A stretch of 35,717 nucleotides of DNA from SAR116 cluster bacterium AG-426-A06 (GCA_003210115.1 QCNM01000007.1:1-35717); one strand, 5' to 3'; shown: positions 18,504 through 27,463, counted from the first letter of the stretch. Program-made: numbers and translations. Notes: generated by a model not told the origin, from the letters alone.

Positions 18504-18881
18504 TTAAATATTTAATTCTTTAAATACTTTTCTAGCTATTCTCATTGAATCAATACCTGCAGGTGCACCACAATATACAGTAACTTGTAGAAAAATATCT
18601 TTTATTTGCTCTTTAGTCAGTCCATTATTTAAAGCACCTTTGATATGTAATTCTAACTCATGTGGTCTATTTAAAGCTGAAATCATTCCTAAGTTAATCA
18701 TTGATCTTTCTTTATCTGACAATGCTTCTTTATTCCAAACTTCTCCCCATGCATATTCAGTAATTAATTTTTGAAGATCTGCTCCAAAATCGTCAGCTGT
18801 AGAAAGAGCCTTATCAACATATTCGTCACCAAGAACTTTTCTTCTTTTACTAAGGCCTTTATTAAACATTTCACTATTCAT
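18504..18881 (-). CDS. Carboxymuconolactone decarboxylase family protein (PcaC-like)
   Basis: A 125-aa AhpD-like, all-helical protein. It has the PcaC-type opening FNKGLSKRRKVLGDEYVDKAL, a central EYAWGEVWNKEALSDKERSM and the C-terminal VTVYCGAPAGIDSMRIARKVF. The single Cys in VYCG fits 4-carboxymuconolactone decarboxylases rather than the CxxC peroxidases of the family. The true substrate is uncertain because no other beta-ketoadipate gene is nearby. The ATG is 9 bases after the upstream TauE-family stop, behind a purine-rich GGAGAA, indicating an operon. Confidence 0.88.
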   Translation of the reverse strand: MNSEMFNKGLSKRRKVLGDEYVDKALSTADDFGADLQKLITEYAWGEVWNKEALSDKERSMINLGMISALNRPHELELHIKGALNNGLTKEQIKDIFLQVTVYCGAPAGIDSMRIARKVFKELNI

Positions 18882-18890
18882 AATTTTCTC

Positions 18891-19694
18891 CTAAAAATAT
18901 CCTTTAATAAATAAATTTATACCACATAAGAATAACGCTATGTGCGTAACATGATAAAATATTTTATCTGATAACTTTGAATTTAACCATTTGCCAAAAA
19001 AAATTCCAATGGGAATTATAGGAATTAACAAAATAGTTATAGCAATTGTCTCTAATGTAAATATATCTAATTCCCAAAAAAATGGGATTTTAGTAAAATT
19101 CACAAAAAAGAAATAAAAACTCATTATGCTTACAAAATTCTCTCTCTTTAATTTTAAGGGTAGTAAAAAAATATGGGCAGGTATTGCACCTGATAACGCA
19201 ATAAAACTTGAAAAGCCTGATAACGAAGACCAAGCAACACCTTTCTTATAATTAACGTTCACTTTTGTTTCATTAGTGACCTTTTTTTTATATAGATTTT
19301 TAAAATATCTTAATGATGTGATTATGGCTAATGATGCAATTATATATAAGATGGTTTGATCATCTAAATATTTAAAAAAATACCAACCAGCGATTTGTCC
19401 AATGAACCCTCCAAGACACATTACTAAAATAATTTTATAAATTGGAAATTTTCGCCAAACATAAATTACCCATAAATCCATCAAAACAATAAGAGGTAAA
19501 AATACAGCTAAAACTATTTTTGCAGGAAGTATAAACAACATTATAGGCACACCCAATCCTCCTAAGCCTCCTCCAAACCCAGACTTAGATATAGCTACAA
19601 CTGATACAGATAAAAATGCAATCAAATAAAATAAGATTGAATAATCAAAGTTAGAATAAGTTATAAATAAATTTTCTAAAAAAATTTCCATCAT
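18891..19694 (-). CDS. TauE/SafE family permease
   Basis: A 267-aa integral membrane protein with about eight hydrophobic helices. The family hallmark near the N-terminus is a Gly-rich SKSGFGGGLGGLGVPIMLF (about 38-55); it is followed by FIGQIAGWYFF and a second half with IPIIPIGIFFGKWL. TauE/SafE proteins export sulfite, sulfonates or organic anions. The substrate here is not determinable; the adjoining PcaC-like gene hints at an organic acid. Two consecutive ATGs (19694 and 19691) are possible starts. It diverges from the pirin gene across a 49-base AT-rich promoter gap. Confidence 0.88.
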   Translation of the reverse strand: MMEIFLENLFITYSNFDYSILFYLIAFLSVSVVAISKSGFGGGLGGLGVPIMLFILPAKIVLAVFLPLIVLMDLWVIYVWRKFPIYKIILVMCLGGFIGQIAGWYFFKYLDDQTILYIIASLAIITSLRYFKNLYKKKVTNETKVNVNYKKGVAWSSLSGFSSFIALSGAIPAHIFLLPLKLKRENFVSIMSFYFFFVNFTKIPFFWELDIFTLETIAITILLIPIIPIGIFFGKWLNSKLSDKIFYHVTHIALFLCGINLFIKGYF

Positions 19695-19743
19695 AAAAAT
19701 TTATTTATATTTAATTTGTTTTATTTATTCTATATAAAAAAGT

Positions 19744-20649
19744 ATGACCATAAGACCAATTAAGCAAACTTCAATTTCTCAACCAAAAATTGAGGGCGCA
19801 GGAGTTAAACTGAATAGAGTATTTGGATTTGGAGATACATCTCATTCAGATCCTTTTTTACTGCTAGATGATTTTAGAAATAATAAAAAAGAAGATTATA
19901 TAAATGGTTTTCCGTGGCATCCCCATAGAGGAATAGAGACAATAACATATATTTTAAAAGGTAATGTTGAACACGGCGATAGTCTAGGAAATGTAGGAAC
20001 TTTAAAAACTGGAGACGTTCAGTGGATGACTGCTGGCTCAGGTATTCTTCATCAAGAGATGCCAAAAGGGAATGAAAAAGGTGAAATGCATGGATTTCAA
20101 TTATGGGCTAATCTTCCATCTTCATTAAAGATGACATCACCTAATTACCAAGATATTCCCTCTAATGAAATTATGGAAATTCATGATGATGATGGTTCAA
20201 TAATTAGAATTATAATTGGAAATTACAGAGGATATTCTGGACCTGTAAAAGGAATATCATCTGACCCAATTTATTTAGATATTTTTATTCCAGCAAATAA
20301 AATTAAAACTATTCCTATTGAAGTTAATAAAAATGTACTTGCCTATATCTTTGAAGGTTCGGCAAATTTTGAATATGCATCAAAACCACAAGGAGTAATG
20401 GTTGAAAAAATGATTAATGGACAGGAAGTTAACATACAAGATATGACTGGAAACAGAACTTTGATTAATTTTGATAGAGGCGATGAAATTAAAATTAAAA
20501 CCTCTAGTGATGGTGTTCGTTTCCTTCTTATTGGAGGTACACCTATACAAGAACCAGTTGCTTGGCACGGACCAATTGTTATGAATACAAATGAAGAATT
20601 AATGCAAGCAATGAAAGAACTCAACAATGGGACTTTTATTAAAAAATAA
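19744..20649 (+). CDS. Pirin family protein
   Basis: A 301-aa bicupin. The N-terminal cupin has the metal-binding set in FPWHPHRGIETITYILKG (two His), then HQEMP (His and Glu), the Fe-binding arrangement of pirins such as YhhW, which can act as quercetin 2,3-dioxygenase. The C-terminal cupin (VLAYIFEGSANF, FLLIGGTPIQEPVAWHGPIVMNT) is conserved and ends normally. In bacteria the physiological role is usually redox sensing or dioxygenation and is unsettled. It starts a co-directional run with panE, trpE, trpG and two oxidoreductases, 13 bases before the next gene. Confidence 0.92.
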   Translation: MTIRPIKQTSISQPKIEGAGVKLNRVFGFGDTSHSDPFLLLDDFRNNKKEDYINGFPWHPHRGIETITYILKGNVEHGDSLGNVGTLKTGDVQWMTAGSGILHQEMPKGNEKGEMHGFQLWANLPSSLKMTSPNYQDIPSNEIMEIHDDDGSIIRIIIGNYRGYSGPVKGISSDPIYLDIFIPANKIKTIPIEVNKNVLAYIFEGSANFEYASKPQGVMVEKMINGQEVNIQDMTGNRTLINFDRGDEIKIKTSSDGVRFLLIGGTPIQEPVAWHGPIVMNTNEELMQAMKELNNGTFIKK

Positions 20650-20662
20650 TTAGGAGAATGAC

Positions 20663-21589
20663 ATGAAAGTTAGCGTGATAGGCACTGGTGCAATGGGATC
20701 TATTTATGGATCCTTTTTTGCTAAAAATAATTTTGATGTCTTATGTTATGATGTTTGGGATGAACATGTTGATGCCATAAACAATAAAGGTTTAAGAGTT
20801 TCTGGCATAAGTGGAGATCATACTGAAAAAAAAATTAGAGCAACAACCAATTTTAACGAACTCAAGGACAGAGACCTTTATATTATAGCTACAAAAGGTG
20901 ACGCAGTTGGATCAGTAGCCTCAAAACTTGCTGACATTGATTTAAGTAGTGCTATTGTTTTGACAATACAAAATGGCTTAGGTGCAGCTGAAAGAATAGA
21001 AAAATTCATGCCAACTGAAAATGTTCTCTTAGGAGTTGCTCAGGGTTTTGGCGCATCAATCAAAGGTCCTGGTCATGCTCATCATAACGGAATGAGCATG
21101 ATTAGAATAGGAGAAATAAACGGTGGTTTAACCGATAGATTGACAACAATAGTTAATGCCTGGGAAGAAGCGGGTTTTACTTCTAAAGGATTTGAAGATA
21201 TTCAACAATTAATTTGGGAAAAATTTATTTGTAATGTAGCTTATAGTGGACCTTGTTCTGTTTTTAAAAAAACCATTGGTGAAATTTTAAATGATAATGA
21301 CATGGCAGAAGTATCAATTCAATGTGCACTTGAAGCAAGAAAATTAGGTGATATTAAAAAAATTAATTTTTCATTTGATAATACTGAAAAATATATTATC
21401 GATTTTGGAAATAAAATGCCTTTATCTAAACCTTCAATGCTTCAAGATGTTGAAGCAAAAAGAAAATGCGAACTTAGCTCCATCAATGGAATGGTTGTAA
21501 CTTTAGGAAAAGAGTTAAATGTTAAAACACCTTACAATTCGGTTGTTAGTAAAATCATTTCAGCAAGAGAAAAAGAATATTTACAGTAA
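20663..21589 (+). CDS. Ketopantoate reductase family protein (PanE/ApbA)
   Basis: A 308-aa NAD(P)H-dependent reductase. The Rossmann motif is at the extreme N-terminus (VIGTGAMGSIYGSFFAKN). TKGDAVGS and TIQNGLGAAERI follow, then the catalytic-Lys helix IWEKFICNVAYSG (Lys near 190), and the C-terminal helical domain has KPSMLQDVEAKRKCEL, carrying the S..QD substrate-binding pattern of PanE. The classic reaction is 2-dehydropantoate to pantoate in CoA synthesis; paralogues reduce other 2-oxo acids, so the exact substrate is not certain. AGGAG precedes the ATG by 6 bases. It lies 8 bases before trpE. Confidence 0.88.
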   Translation: MKVSVIGTGAMGSIYGSFFAKNNFDVLCYDVWDEHVDAINNKGLRVSGISGDHTEKKIRATTNFNELKDRDLYIIATKGDAVGSVASKLADIDLSSAIVLTIQNGLGAAERIEKFMPTENVLLGVAQGFGASIKGPGHAHHNGMSMIRIGEINGGLTDRLTTIVNAWEEAGFTSKGFEDIQQLIWEKFICNVAYSGPCSVFKKTIGEILNDNDMAEVSIQCALEARKLGDIKKINFSFDNTEKYIIDFGNKMPLSKPSMLQDVEAKRKCELSSINGMVVTLGKELNVKTPYNSVVSKIISAREKEYLQ

Positions 21590-21597
21590 AAAATACT

Positions 21598-22959
21598 ATG
21601 GATAAAATCGAGCTAATTGGTAAGCCGAATTACAAAAAATTAACTGAAGACTATAATTTTTTTAGGCTTTTTAAAAAAATTGAAAAAAAATTTGATACTT
21701 GTTTTCTCTTTGAATCGCTTGGGGAAGAAAGTTATATTTCAAGATATCATATTTTAGGATTTGACCCTAAATACATAATTTATCCAACTCATGAAAATCT
21801 AATTATAGAAAATAAAAATGGTAAGATTGATAAAATACAATGTAAAAACCCTTACTATAAAATTAGAGATGTAATCCCGAGTAATATTATTTCAAAAAAA
21901 TATGCTGGAGGATTAATCGGTTACTTAGGTTATGATTGCGTTAATTATTTTGAACCAAGTTTAAGTATAAAAAATAATAATGACTTCGAATCATTTAAAT
22001 TTGGAGTTTTTTTAGATGGCCTTGTATATGATCAAGTTACAGGTGAGATATTTTACTATTATTATGATGAAGACAGATTTGATCTGATTGAAAAAATTTT
22101 AAATGAAAACTTTGAAGATAATTCAAAATTGTCTTGTAGCTTTCTAAACAACTCAATGACTAATGATGAACATAAGAAACATGTACAACAAGTTAAAGAA
22201 AAAATCATTGATGGCTATATATTTCAATGTGAAGTTGGATTTAAAAGTTTTTATGAAGTGAATGGAGACACTACTAAAATTTATGAAAAACTTAGAATTG
22301 TTAATCCATCTCCACATATGTATTATCTGAAATTTAAAGATCAAAAAATTATTGGTGCTTCTCCTGAACTTTTATTTAGATTAAAAAATGGCGAAATGGA
22401 AACCTATCCATTAGCGGGAACAACTAAAAGAGGGAAGAATTCACGAGAGGATACCCAGCTTGCACGTGAATTGCTCAATGACCCTAAAGAGATTGCAGAG
22501 CATAACATGCTTGTTGATCTCCATAGAAATGATATCGGAAAAGTTGCTAAGTTTGGAACTGTAAAAGTTAGAAATTTAATGGATATAAAACGTTATTCTC
22601 ATGTTCAACATATATCTTCTGAAATTGTTGGAATTATTGATGATAAAAATGATATGTTTTCAGCATTAGCATCAAATTTTCCAGCTGGAACTTTAACTGG
22701 TGCACCAAAAATTGAAGCCATGAAGATTATCAATGAAATTGAAACTTCTGGTCGAGGTCCATATGGAGGTGCCATTGGTCAATTTGGTTTCAATGGTGAT
22801 TGTACTTTTGCAATTCCTATAAGATCAATTTTCATTAAAGGAAAAAATGGTTTTATTCAAACATGTGGTGGTATAGTCCATGATTCTATTCCTGAAAATG
22901 AACTACTTGAAATTGAAAGAAAACTTGCTGCAATGAAATCAGTTCTAGAGAGTTTTTAA
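21598..22959 (+). CDS. trpE: Anthranilate synthase component I
   Basis: A 453-aa chorismate-utilising enzyme that forms anthranilate with ammonia from TrpG. The N-terminal segment contains the tryptophan feedback-site region CFLFESLGEESYISRYHILGFD, which is typical of TrpE rather than PabB. The chorismate domain shows IIGASPELLFRL, the PLAGTTKRG motif, EIAEHNMLVDLHRNDIGKV, FPAGTLTGAPKIEAM and TCGGIVHDS with the metal and substrate residues. It is somewhat shorter than the usual approximately 490-520 aa. It is followed after one base by trpG. No leader peptide or attenuator is visible because panE ends 8 bases upstream. Confidence 0.9.
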   Translation: MDKIELIGKPNYKKLTEDYNFFRLFKKIEKKFDTCFLFESLGEESYISRYHILGFDPKYIIYPTHENLIIENKNGKIDKIQCKNPYYKIRDVIPSNIISKKYAGGLIGYLGYDCVNYFEPSLSIKNNNDFESFKFGVFLDGLVYDQVTGEIFYYYYDEDRFDLIEKILNENFEDNSKLSCSFLNNSMTNDEHKKHVQQVKEKIIDGYIFQCEVGFKSFYEVNGDTTKIYEKLRIVNPSPHMYYLKFKDQKIIGASPELLFRLKNGEMETYPLAGTTKRGKNSREDTQLARELLNDPKEIAEHNMLVDLHRNDIGKVAKFGTVKVRNLMDIKRYSHVQHISSEIVGIIDDKNDMFSALASNFPAGTLTGAPKIEAMKIINEIETSGRGPYGGAIGQFGFNGDCTFAIPIRSIFIKGKNGFIQTCGGIVHDSIPENELLEIERKLAAMKSVLESF

Positions 22960-22960
22960 C

Positions 22961-23608
22961 ATGAAAGTATTAATAATTGATAATTATGATTCATTCACTT
23001 TTAATCTTTATCAACTCACTGGTGAAGTTTTGTATGAAGAATTTTCTAATGAGATAAACAGCATTATTGTAATAAGAAATGATGAAGTTAGTTTATCTGA
23101 AATTAAAAAAAATAATTTCGATAAAATAATTATTTCACCAGGTCCTGGATCACCAGTTGATGACAGTTATTTTGGAATTTGTAAAGAAGTAATAAAAGAA
23201 CTTGGAAATGAAAATATTCCTATTTTAGGGATATGTCTTGGAATGCAAGGAATAGTTCATGTTTTAGGAGGTGAAATTATACATGCTAAATCTCCGATGC
23301 ATGGAAAATCTTCTTTTCTAATTCACAATGAAGAGGGAATTCATGCTGAGATTCCTCAAAGAATTGAAATCATGAGATATCATTCATTAATTGTCGATTG
23401 TTTAAAACTACCCAAAAGTTTAAAAGTCACTGCTTTTTGTAAAAACGAAGACAGTTACTTCACATTAAAAGATTTTAACCCAAATGAAGATGAAATCATG
23501 GCAGTTGAACATGAGAGTAAACCAATTTTTGGAATTCAGTATCATCCAGAGTCTTTTGCAACAGAAGGTGGAAAAAAAATAATTTTAAATTTTCTAAAAT
23601 TAACTTAA
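22961..23608 (+). CDS. trpG: Anthranilate synthase component II (glutamine amidotransferase)
   Basis: A 215-aa class I glutaminase that supplies ammonia to TrpE. The opening IIDNYDSFTFNLYQL and IISPGPGSPVD are diagnostic of TrpG/PabA. The nucleophile is Cys82 in GICLGMQGI (His is usual where Met stands), and the catalytic His-Glu pair is in QYHPESFATEGG. It immediately follows trpE, and the pair could also serve p-aminobenzoate synthesis, since single amidotransferases are often shared. The rest of the trp operon is not in the window. Confidence 0.9.
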   Translation: MKVLIIDNYDSFTFNLYQLTGEVLYEEFSNEINSIIVIRNDEVSLSEIKKNNFDKIIISPGPGSPVDDSYFGICKEVIKELGNENIPILGICLGMQGIVHVLGGEIIHAKSPMHGKSSFLIHNEEGIHAEIPQRIEIMRYHSLIVDCLKLPKSLKVTAFCKNEDSYFTLKDFNPNEDEIMAVEHESKPIFGIQYHPESFATEGGKKIILNFLKLT

Positions 23609-23617
23609 AATTTCAAT

Positions 23618-24595
23618 ATGAAAACTAAATCAATAAGAATATATGAACAGGGTTCATATGATGTTTTAAAAATTGAAGAAACAAATATACCAATCCTAAA
23701 ATCAAATGAAGTGTTAATCAAACATCATTATTTAGGTCTAAATTACATAGATATAAATCAAAGAAATGGCTCTTATAAAATTAAAGAGTTACCAACCAAT
23801 GTTGGTATGGAAGCTTCAGGTATAATCGAAGAAGTGGGAAAGGATGTTAAAAGATTTAAAGTTGGTGATAAAATTACACATTGTATGAATTTAGGTTCAT
23901 TCACTGAATATTTTGTTCTAAATGAAAATCGTCTGGTTAAACTTAAAAACAATATTGATTTAAAACTTGCTGCTGCATCAACATTACAAGGTTTGACTGT
24001 TCAATATTTAACTCAAAAATCATGGGAAGTAAAAAATCAAGATTATGTTCTTATTCATGCCGCCTCTGGAGGAGTAGGGCAAATTTTAACGCAATGGTCT
24101 AAAATTATAGGAGCAACTGTAATAGGAACAGTTGGAAATGATTATAAAGCTTCAATTGCAAAAAATAATGGTTGTGATTTTGTGATAAATTATTCAAATG
24201 AAAACTTTGACAGTAAAGTAAAAGAATATACTAATAACTATGGTGCTGATGTAATTTATGATGCCGTAGGAAAAGATACTTTTGAAAAAGGATTAAAGTG
24301 CCTTGCAAAGCGTGGACGAATAGTCAGTTATGGAATATCCTCTGGTAAAATTGATCCAATAGATATCAATAAGTTAAGACCAATATCTGCGTCAATTGCT
24401 ACTGGGGGTCTTCTTGAATATACAAAAAATATAGATGAATATCAAAAAAATGCTAATGATTTATTTGATCTTGTTCATGAATCAAAAATTAAAATTCAAA
24501 TACATAAAGAATATAACTTTGATGAAATTCAAAAAGCGCATATTGAACTTGAACAAAGAAAAAGCGTTGGTAAAATTATAATCAATTTGAGATAG
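23618..24595 (+). CDS. NADPH:quinone oxidoreductase family protein
   Basis: A 325-aa medium-chain dehydrogenase/reductase of the zinc-free quinone-reductase (QorA) type. It has a GroES-like N-terminal domain (about 1-110, YLGLNYIDINQRNG and GMEASGIIEEVGKDVKRFKVGD), then the Rossmann domain with IHAASGGVGQILTQWSK and the NADPH-preference region. The structural-zinc cysteines of alcohol dehydrogenases are absent. It reduces quinones or enones by one or two electrons, and the natural acceptor is unknown. It lies 9 bases after trpG and 7 before the luciferase-like gene. Confidence 0.9.
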   Translation: MKTKSIRIYEQGSYDVLKIEETNIPILKSNEVLIKHHYLGLNYIDINQRNGSYKIKELPTNVGMEASGIIEEVGKDVKRFKVGDKITHCMNLGSFTEYFVLNENRLVKLKNNIDLKLAAASTLQGLTVQYLTQKSWEVKNQDYVLIHAASGGVGQILTQWSKIIGATVIGTVGNDYKASIAKNNGCDFVINYSNENFDSKVKEYTNNYGADVIYDAVGKDTFEKGLKCLAKRGRIVSYGISSGKIDPIDINKLRPISASIATGGLLEYTKNIDEYQKNANDLFDLVHESKIKIQIHKEYNFDEIQKAHIELEQRKSVGKIIINLR

Positions 24596-24602
24596 TGAAT
24601 TA

Positions 24603-25718
24603 ATGTTAAAACTTGGAATTTTTATGATGCCAATACATCCAGCTAATAAAAATTTAGTTGATTGTTTAGAAGAAGATAGAAATCTAGTGATAAAGGCAGA
24701 TAAATTAAATTATTCTGAAGCTTGGATGGGAGAACATTATAGCTCCTCAGGTGAACCAGTACCATCACCATTTATATTTAATGCAAGTTTAATTTCAGAA
24801 ACAAAACAAATTAAGTTTGGAACAGGTGTTATTTCACTTCCTCAACAACATCCAGCTATTTTAGCTGGACATGCAGCTTTATTTGATAATCTATCAAAAG
24901 GAAGATTTTTGTTTGGTGTAGGAGCAGGAGGATTAGTAAGTGACTGGGAACTTTTTGATAATCTTGATGGAAAAACAAGGGCTCTTACAATGCTAGACAG
25001 CATAGATGCAATTTTAAGTATATGGAACAGTAATGAAGCACTCAATTATAAGAGTGATTTTATAAACTTTAAAGTTGAAAATAACTATATTCCAGAACTT
25101 GGAATTGGAACATTTATAAAACCATTTCAAAAACCTCATCCACCTATCGCAGTTTCTCTAAAAAATGCAAATTCAATGACAGCTAAATTTGCTGGTAAAA
25201 AGGGATGGATTCCTATTTCTGGAAATTTTGTTCCTGCTGAAGATATTGCAACGCACTGGCCAACATATCTTGAAGGCGCTAGAGAAAGTGGAAAAAAAGG
25301 TGATTATGATTCATGGAGAGTTGGAAGAAGTGTTCTTATCACTGAAACATCACAACAAGCTAACGAAATCTTAAATGACCCTGAAGGTATTTTTACAGAC
25401 TATTTTTTATACCTAAATACTGTAGGAAAACTTGCTTCAGGAATTTCAAAAAATGAAATCAATATTGAAGAAGAAAAACAAGCGTCAATTCTAAAGGCAA
25501 AGGATTTGATAATTATTGGCACTGAAAAAGAAGTTTTAGACAAACTTATAAACTTTATTGATATTGTTGGACCTTTTGGAACATTACTTCTTACCGGTCA
25601 TGATCATTATGGTTGGAAAGAATTATGGTCTAATACATTATTGCAAATGTCTGAAAATATTAGGCCTAAATTAGATAACTACATTAAAAATCTAAAAACT
25701 CTCCAAGCGGCTGAATAA
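24603..25718 (+). CDS. LLM-class flavin-dependent oxidoreductase (luciferase-like monooxygenase)
   Basis: A 371-aa TIM-barrel protein of the bacterial luciferase superfamily. Family segments are AWMGEHYSSSGEPVPSPF near residue 40, FGTGVISLPQQHPAILAGHAALFDNLSKGRF, and PPIAVSLKNANSMTAKFAGKKGW. Such enzymes use reduced FMN or F420 from a partner reductase to oxygenate long-chain or cyclic substrates; the NADPH-dependent quinone reductase upstream could be such a partner, but that is inference. It closes the plus-strand run and meets the convergent membrane-protein gene with a 2-base gap. Confidence 0.88.
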   Translation: MLKLGIFMMPIHPANKNLVDCLEEDRNLVIKADKLNYSEAWMGEHYSSSGEPVPSPFIFNASLISETKQIKFGTGVISLPQQHPAILAGHAALFDNLSKGRFLFGVGAGGLVSDWELFDNLDGKTRALTMLDSIDAILSIWNSNEALNYKSDFINFKVENNYIPELGIGTFIKPFQKPHPPIAVSLKNANSMTAKFAGKKGWIPISGNFVPAEDIATHWPTYLEGARESGKKGDYDSWRVGRSVLITETSQQANEILNDPEGIFTDYFLYLNTVGKLASGISKNEINIEEEKQASILKAKDLIIIGTEKEVLDKLINFIDIVGPFGTLLLTGHDHYGWKELWSNTLLQMSENIRPKLDNYIKNLKTLQAAE

Positions 25719-25720
25719 TT

Positions 25721-26200
25721 TTATTTTGGCATAATTTCTTGAAATGGAAATTTGTAGGTTTTTAAAGTAAACTCATTATTTCTAGAACGCTTATCTCTAT
25801 CACCTTCTTTTTTTGGAATTACTTCACCCATTTGAGGAATACCAAATTGTTCTTGATTTCTTCTAGCCTGATCTAAACTATCTTCGTTTTCTTCAGTCCA
25901 TGGAAATTTGTATAATCTATTTTCTTTATTTTGAAGTGCCCATAATATAATCCATCTTTCACCTTTTTCGTAAATTACACTATGATACTGGTAAACAAAT
26001 TTTGAAGGAGGTCTCTCATAAAGTGGTTTTCCAATAAATTCATAATTTGTTATGAAACTTATATATATTGATAAAAATATAATTGGAACAGTTACAAAAT
26101 ATTGCCATCTTTTTTTAATAAAAAAAGGAAGACAACAAATAGCTCCAGCAAATGCCCATATTAACATTAACTGCCCGCCACTAATTGAAAAATCTAACAA
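25721..26200 (-). CDS. Small membrane protein of the ExbB/ExbD-like operon
   Basis: The start is TTG at 26200, directly abutting the TAA of the preceding gene with AGAGGG about 7 bases upstream; an internal ATG at codon 12 is the alternative. The 159-aa product has two hydrophobic helices (about 9-28 and 33-53). A conserved-looking soluble domain follows, with VYQYHSVIYEKGERWIILWAL, RLYKFPWTEENEDSLDQARR and a charged tail. I recall similar proteins downstream of MotA/ExbB-like genes in alphaproteobacteria, but no function is assigned. Its place as third gene suggests an accessory subunit of the putative ion-driven channel complex. Confidence 0.75.
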   Translation of the reverse strand: MLDFSISGGQLMLIWAFAGAICCLPFFIKKRWQYFVTVPIIFLSIYISFITNYEFIGKPLYERPPSKFVYQYHSVIYEKGERWIILWALQNKENRLYKFPWTEENEDSLDQARRNQEQFGIPQMGEVIPKKEGDRDKRSRNNEFTLKTYKFPFQEIMPK

Positions 26201-26818
26201 TTAGGCACCCTCTTTCCTAATAATTTCATCTTTAATTATCAATTCTTCAGTTGGTTTAACATGAACACTTTGATTATAATCTATTCTAAATGTCATTGCA
26301 GGCAATTCTTGTCCCTCTTGACTGAAAAAAAGTTTTTTGTGGAACTCTTCTCTATAAGGGTTAATTTTTATAAGCTTTACAGATGCATGAATTAAGGGTG
26401 CAGGATTTTTTCTAGCATTGTAGAAGTGAACTGTAACAAGGTAAGATCTAGGATCATTAGTCCTAATAGCAACAGTTTCTCTATTTTCTTTTAAATAAAC
26501 TAATTTACCATCAGCATCATAATAAGTGTCATTAATCGTACCCAAATCATCTCTCTCTAGATGAATTAAAGCATCATCTGGTCGTCTAAAACTAACAACA
26601 TGTCCTAAATTATCTTTTACCCACAAATCTAAATCATAAGGTTTCTCACCATCCCATTCTAATATTATAAAGTATTCTGCTTTAGGTTTAATTGTTTCTT
26701 TTTTTGCTACTGGATTTATTAACATGAAAGCTAACATGAACAAAAAAACAAATCCTATAAGAAGATTAAATAATAAATCTATAAATCCAAAAGATGATCT
26801 ATATCTTGGGTCATTCAT
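26201..26818 (-). CDS. ExbD/TolR-like membrane protein with extracytoplasmic beta domain
   Basis: A 205-aa protein. A single N-terminal membrane helix (FGFIDLLFNLLIGFVFLFML, about 10-30) carries an Asp at its start, as the proton-carrying Asp of ExbD/TolR/MotB does. The rest is not the usual ExbD fold. The segment from about 45 to 135 (IILEWDGEKPYDLDLWVKDN, RPDDALIHLERDDLG) resembles DUF2135-type domains, in which a xDxDLWVxDP signature is followed by a his-leu-glu strand. Its ATG overlaps the ExbB-like gene by 8 bases and its stop abuts the third gene. It probably forms a proton-driven stator-like pair, with an unknown periplasmic target. Confidence 0.8.
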   Translation of the reverse strand: MNDPRYRSSFGFIDLLFNLLIGFVFLFMLAFMLINPVAKKETIKPKAEYFIILEWDGEKPYDLDLWVKDNLGHVVSFRRPDDALIHLERDDLGTINDTYYDADGKLVYLKENRETVAIRTNDPRSYLVTVHFYNARKNPAPLIHASVKLIKINPYREEFHKKLFFSQEGQELPAMTFRIDYNQSVHVKPTEELIIKDEIIRKEGA

Positions 26819-27272
26819 GGTTGTTATTCTCTAAGATTACCATTTGTATTTTTGTTAATACACTTGATACAAGACCAACGAGAGTAGTACACAAAGCTGT
26901 ACTCATTCCTAAAGACATATCTGTAATAACTTCTTGAACATTCTCAACATTTTTAACATCAAGATTATCAAAAGCTGAACTTAACATTAAAAGAAAACCA
27001 GCAACGGTTCCAATCAAACCTAAAGTAACCATGGTTTCAGAAGAAAACCAAACATAGTTAGACAGAACATTTCTATTAGATAGGTTTTTGTAGCTTAAAA
27101 CACCTACAGTTAAAGTAGCTCCGATAAATACAATTATTATTAAAAAACTTATTTTTGTTTGATCTGCATCATAAAGTGCTTCAAACCAGTTAAAAGTATA
27201 TATAAAAAAGGATGCAAAAGAAATGGTAACAACTTGTATCCACCACAATAAAAATGGTTTTGTTATTTTCAT
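26811..27272 (-). CDS. MotA/TolQ/ExbB-like proton channel family protein
   Basis: The start is the ATG at 27272 behind AGGAG; the ORF-track start at 27326 has no support. The 153-aa protein has helices at about 10-27, 40-60, 76-98 and 115-135. The last pair (ETMVTLGLIGTVAGFLLMLS and LGMSTALCTTLVGLVSSVL) matches the conserved helices of the MotA/TolQ/ExbB superfamily, where GLIGTVxG and GxxxALxTTxxGL are diagnostic. It is shorter than TolQ (about 230 aa) and lacks the long cytoplasmic loop. It is the first gene of a three-gene operon with the ExbD-like and the small membrane protein. Confidence 0.85.
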   Translation of the reverse strand: MKITKPFLLWWIQVVTISFASFFIYTFNWFEALYDADQTKISFLIIIVFIGATLTVGVLSYKNLSNRNVLSNYVWFSSETMVTLGLIGTVAGFLLMLSSAFDNLDVKNVENVQEVITDMSLGMSTALCTTLVGLVSSVLTKIQMVILENNNHE

Positions 27273-27389
27273 TAAATTCTCCTTATCATCATATACATTA
27301 CAACATCTAACAGTCCAATTAAACAAGCGTTAAAATAATTTCAAAGTGAGTATATTAAATTTTGATTAATATTTTCCCAAATACTATTG

Positions 27390-27463
27390 TTTCTAAATTA
27401 GAAATAATATATTTAATATTTATAAATAGTTTCCAAAATAGAAATAATTATTTTCTATTTTTG
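27390..27463. promoter_or_regulatory. Paired operator-like palindromes upstream of the DUF1127 gene
   Basis: TTTCTAAATTAGAAATAAT (27390-27408) and TTTCCAAAATAGAAATAAT (27430-27448) match at 17 of 19 positions and start exactly 40 bases apart, about four helical turns. The first contains the perfect palindrome TTTCTAAATTAGAAA. A related inverted copy follows at 27447-27463. They lie in the 250-base divergent gap between the ExbB-like and DUF1127 genes and could bind one dimeric regulator cooperatively. Confidence 0.55.

Noticed and set aside
22961-23608. Met instead of His after the TrpG nucleophile (GICLGMQ) as a sign of inactivation
   Set aside because: The catalytic Cys, His and Glu are all present, and this position varies in active amidotransferases.
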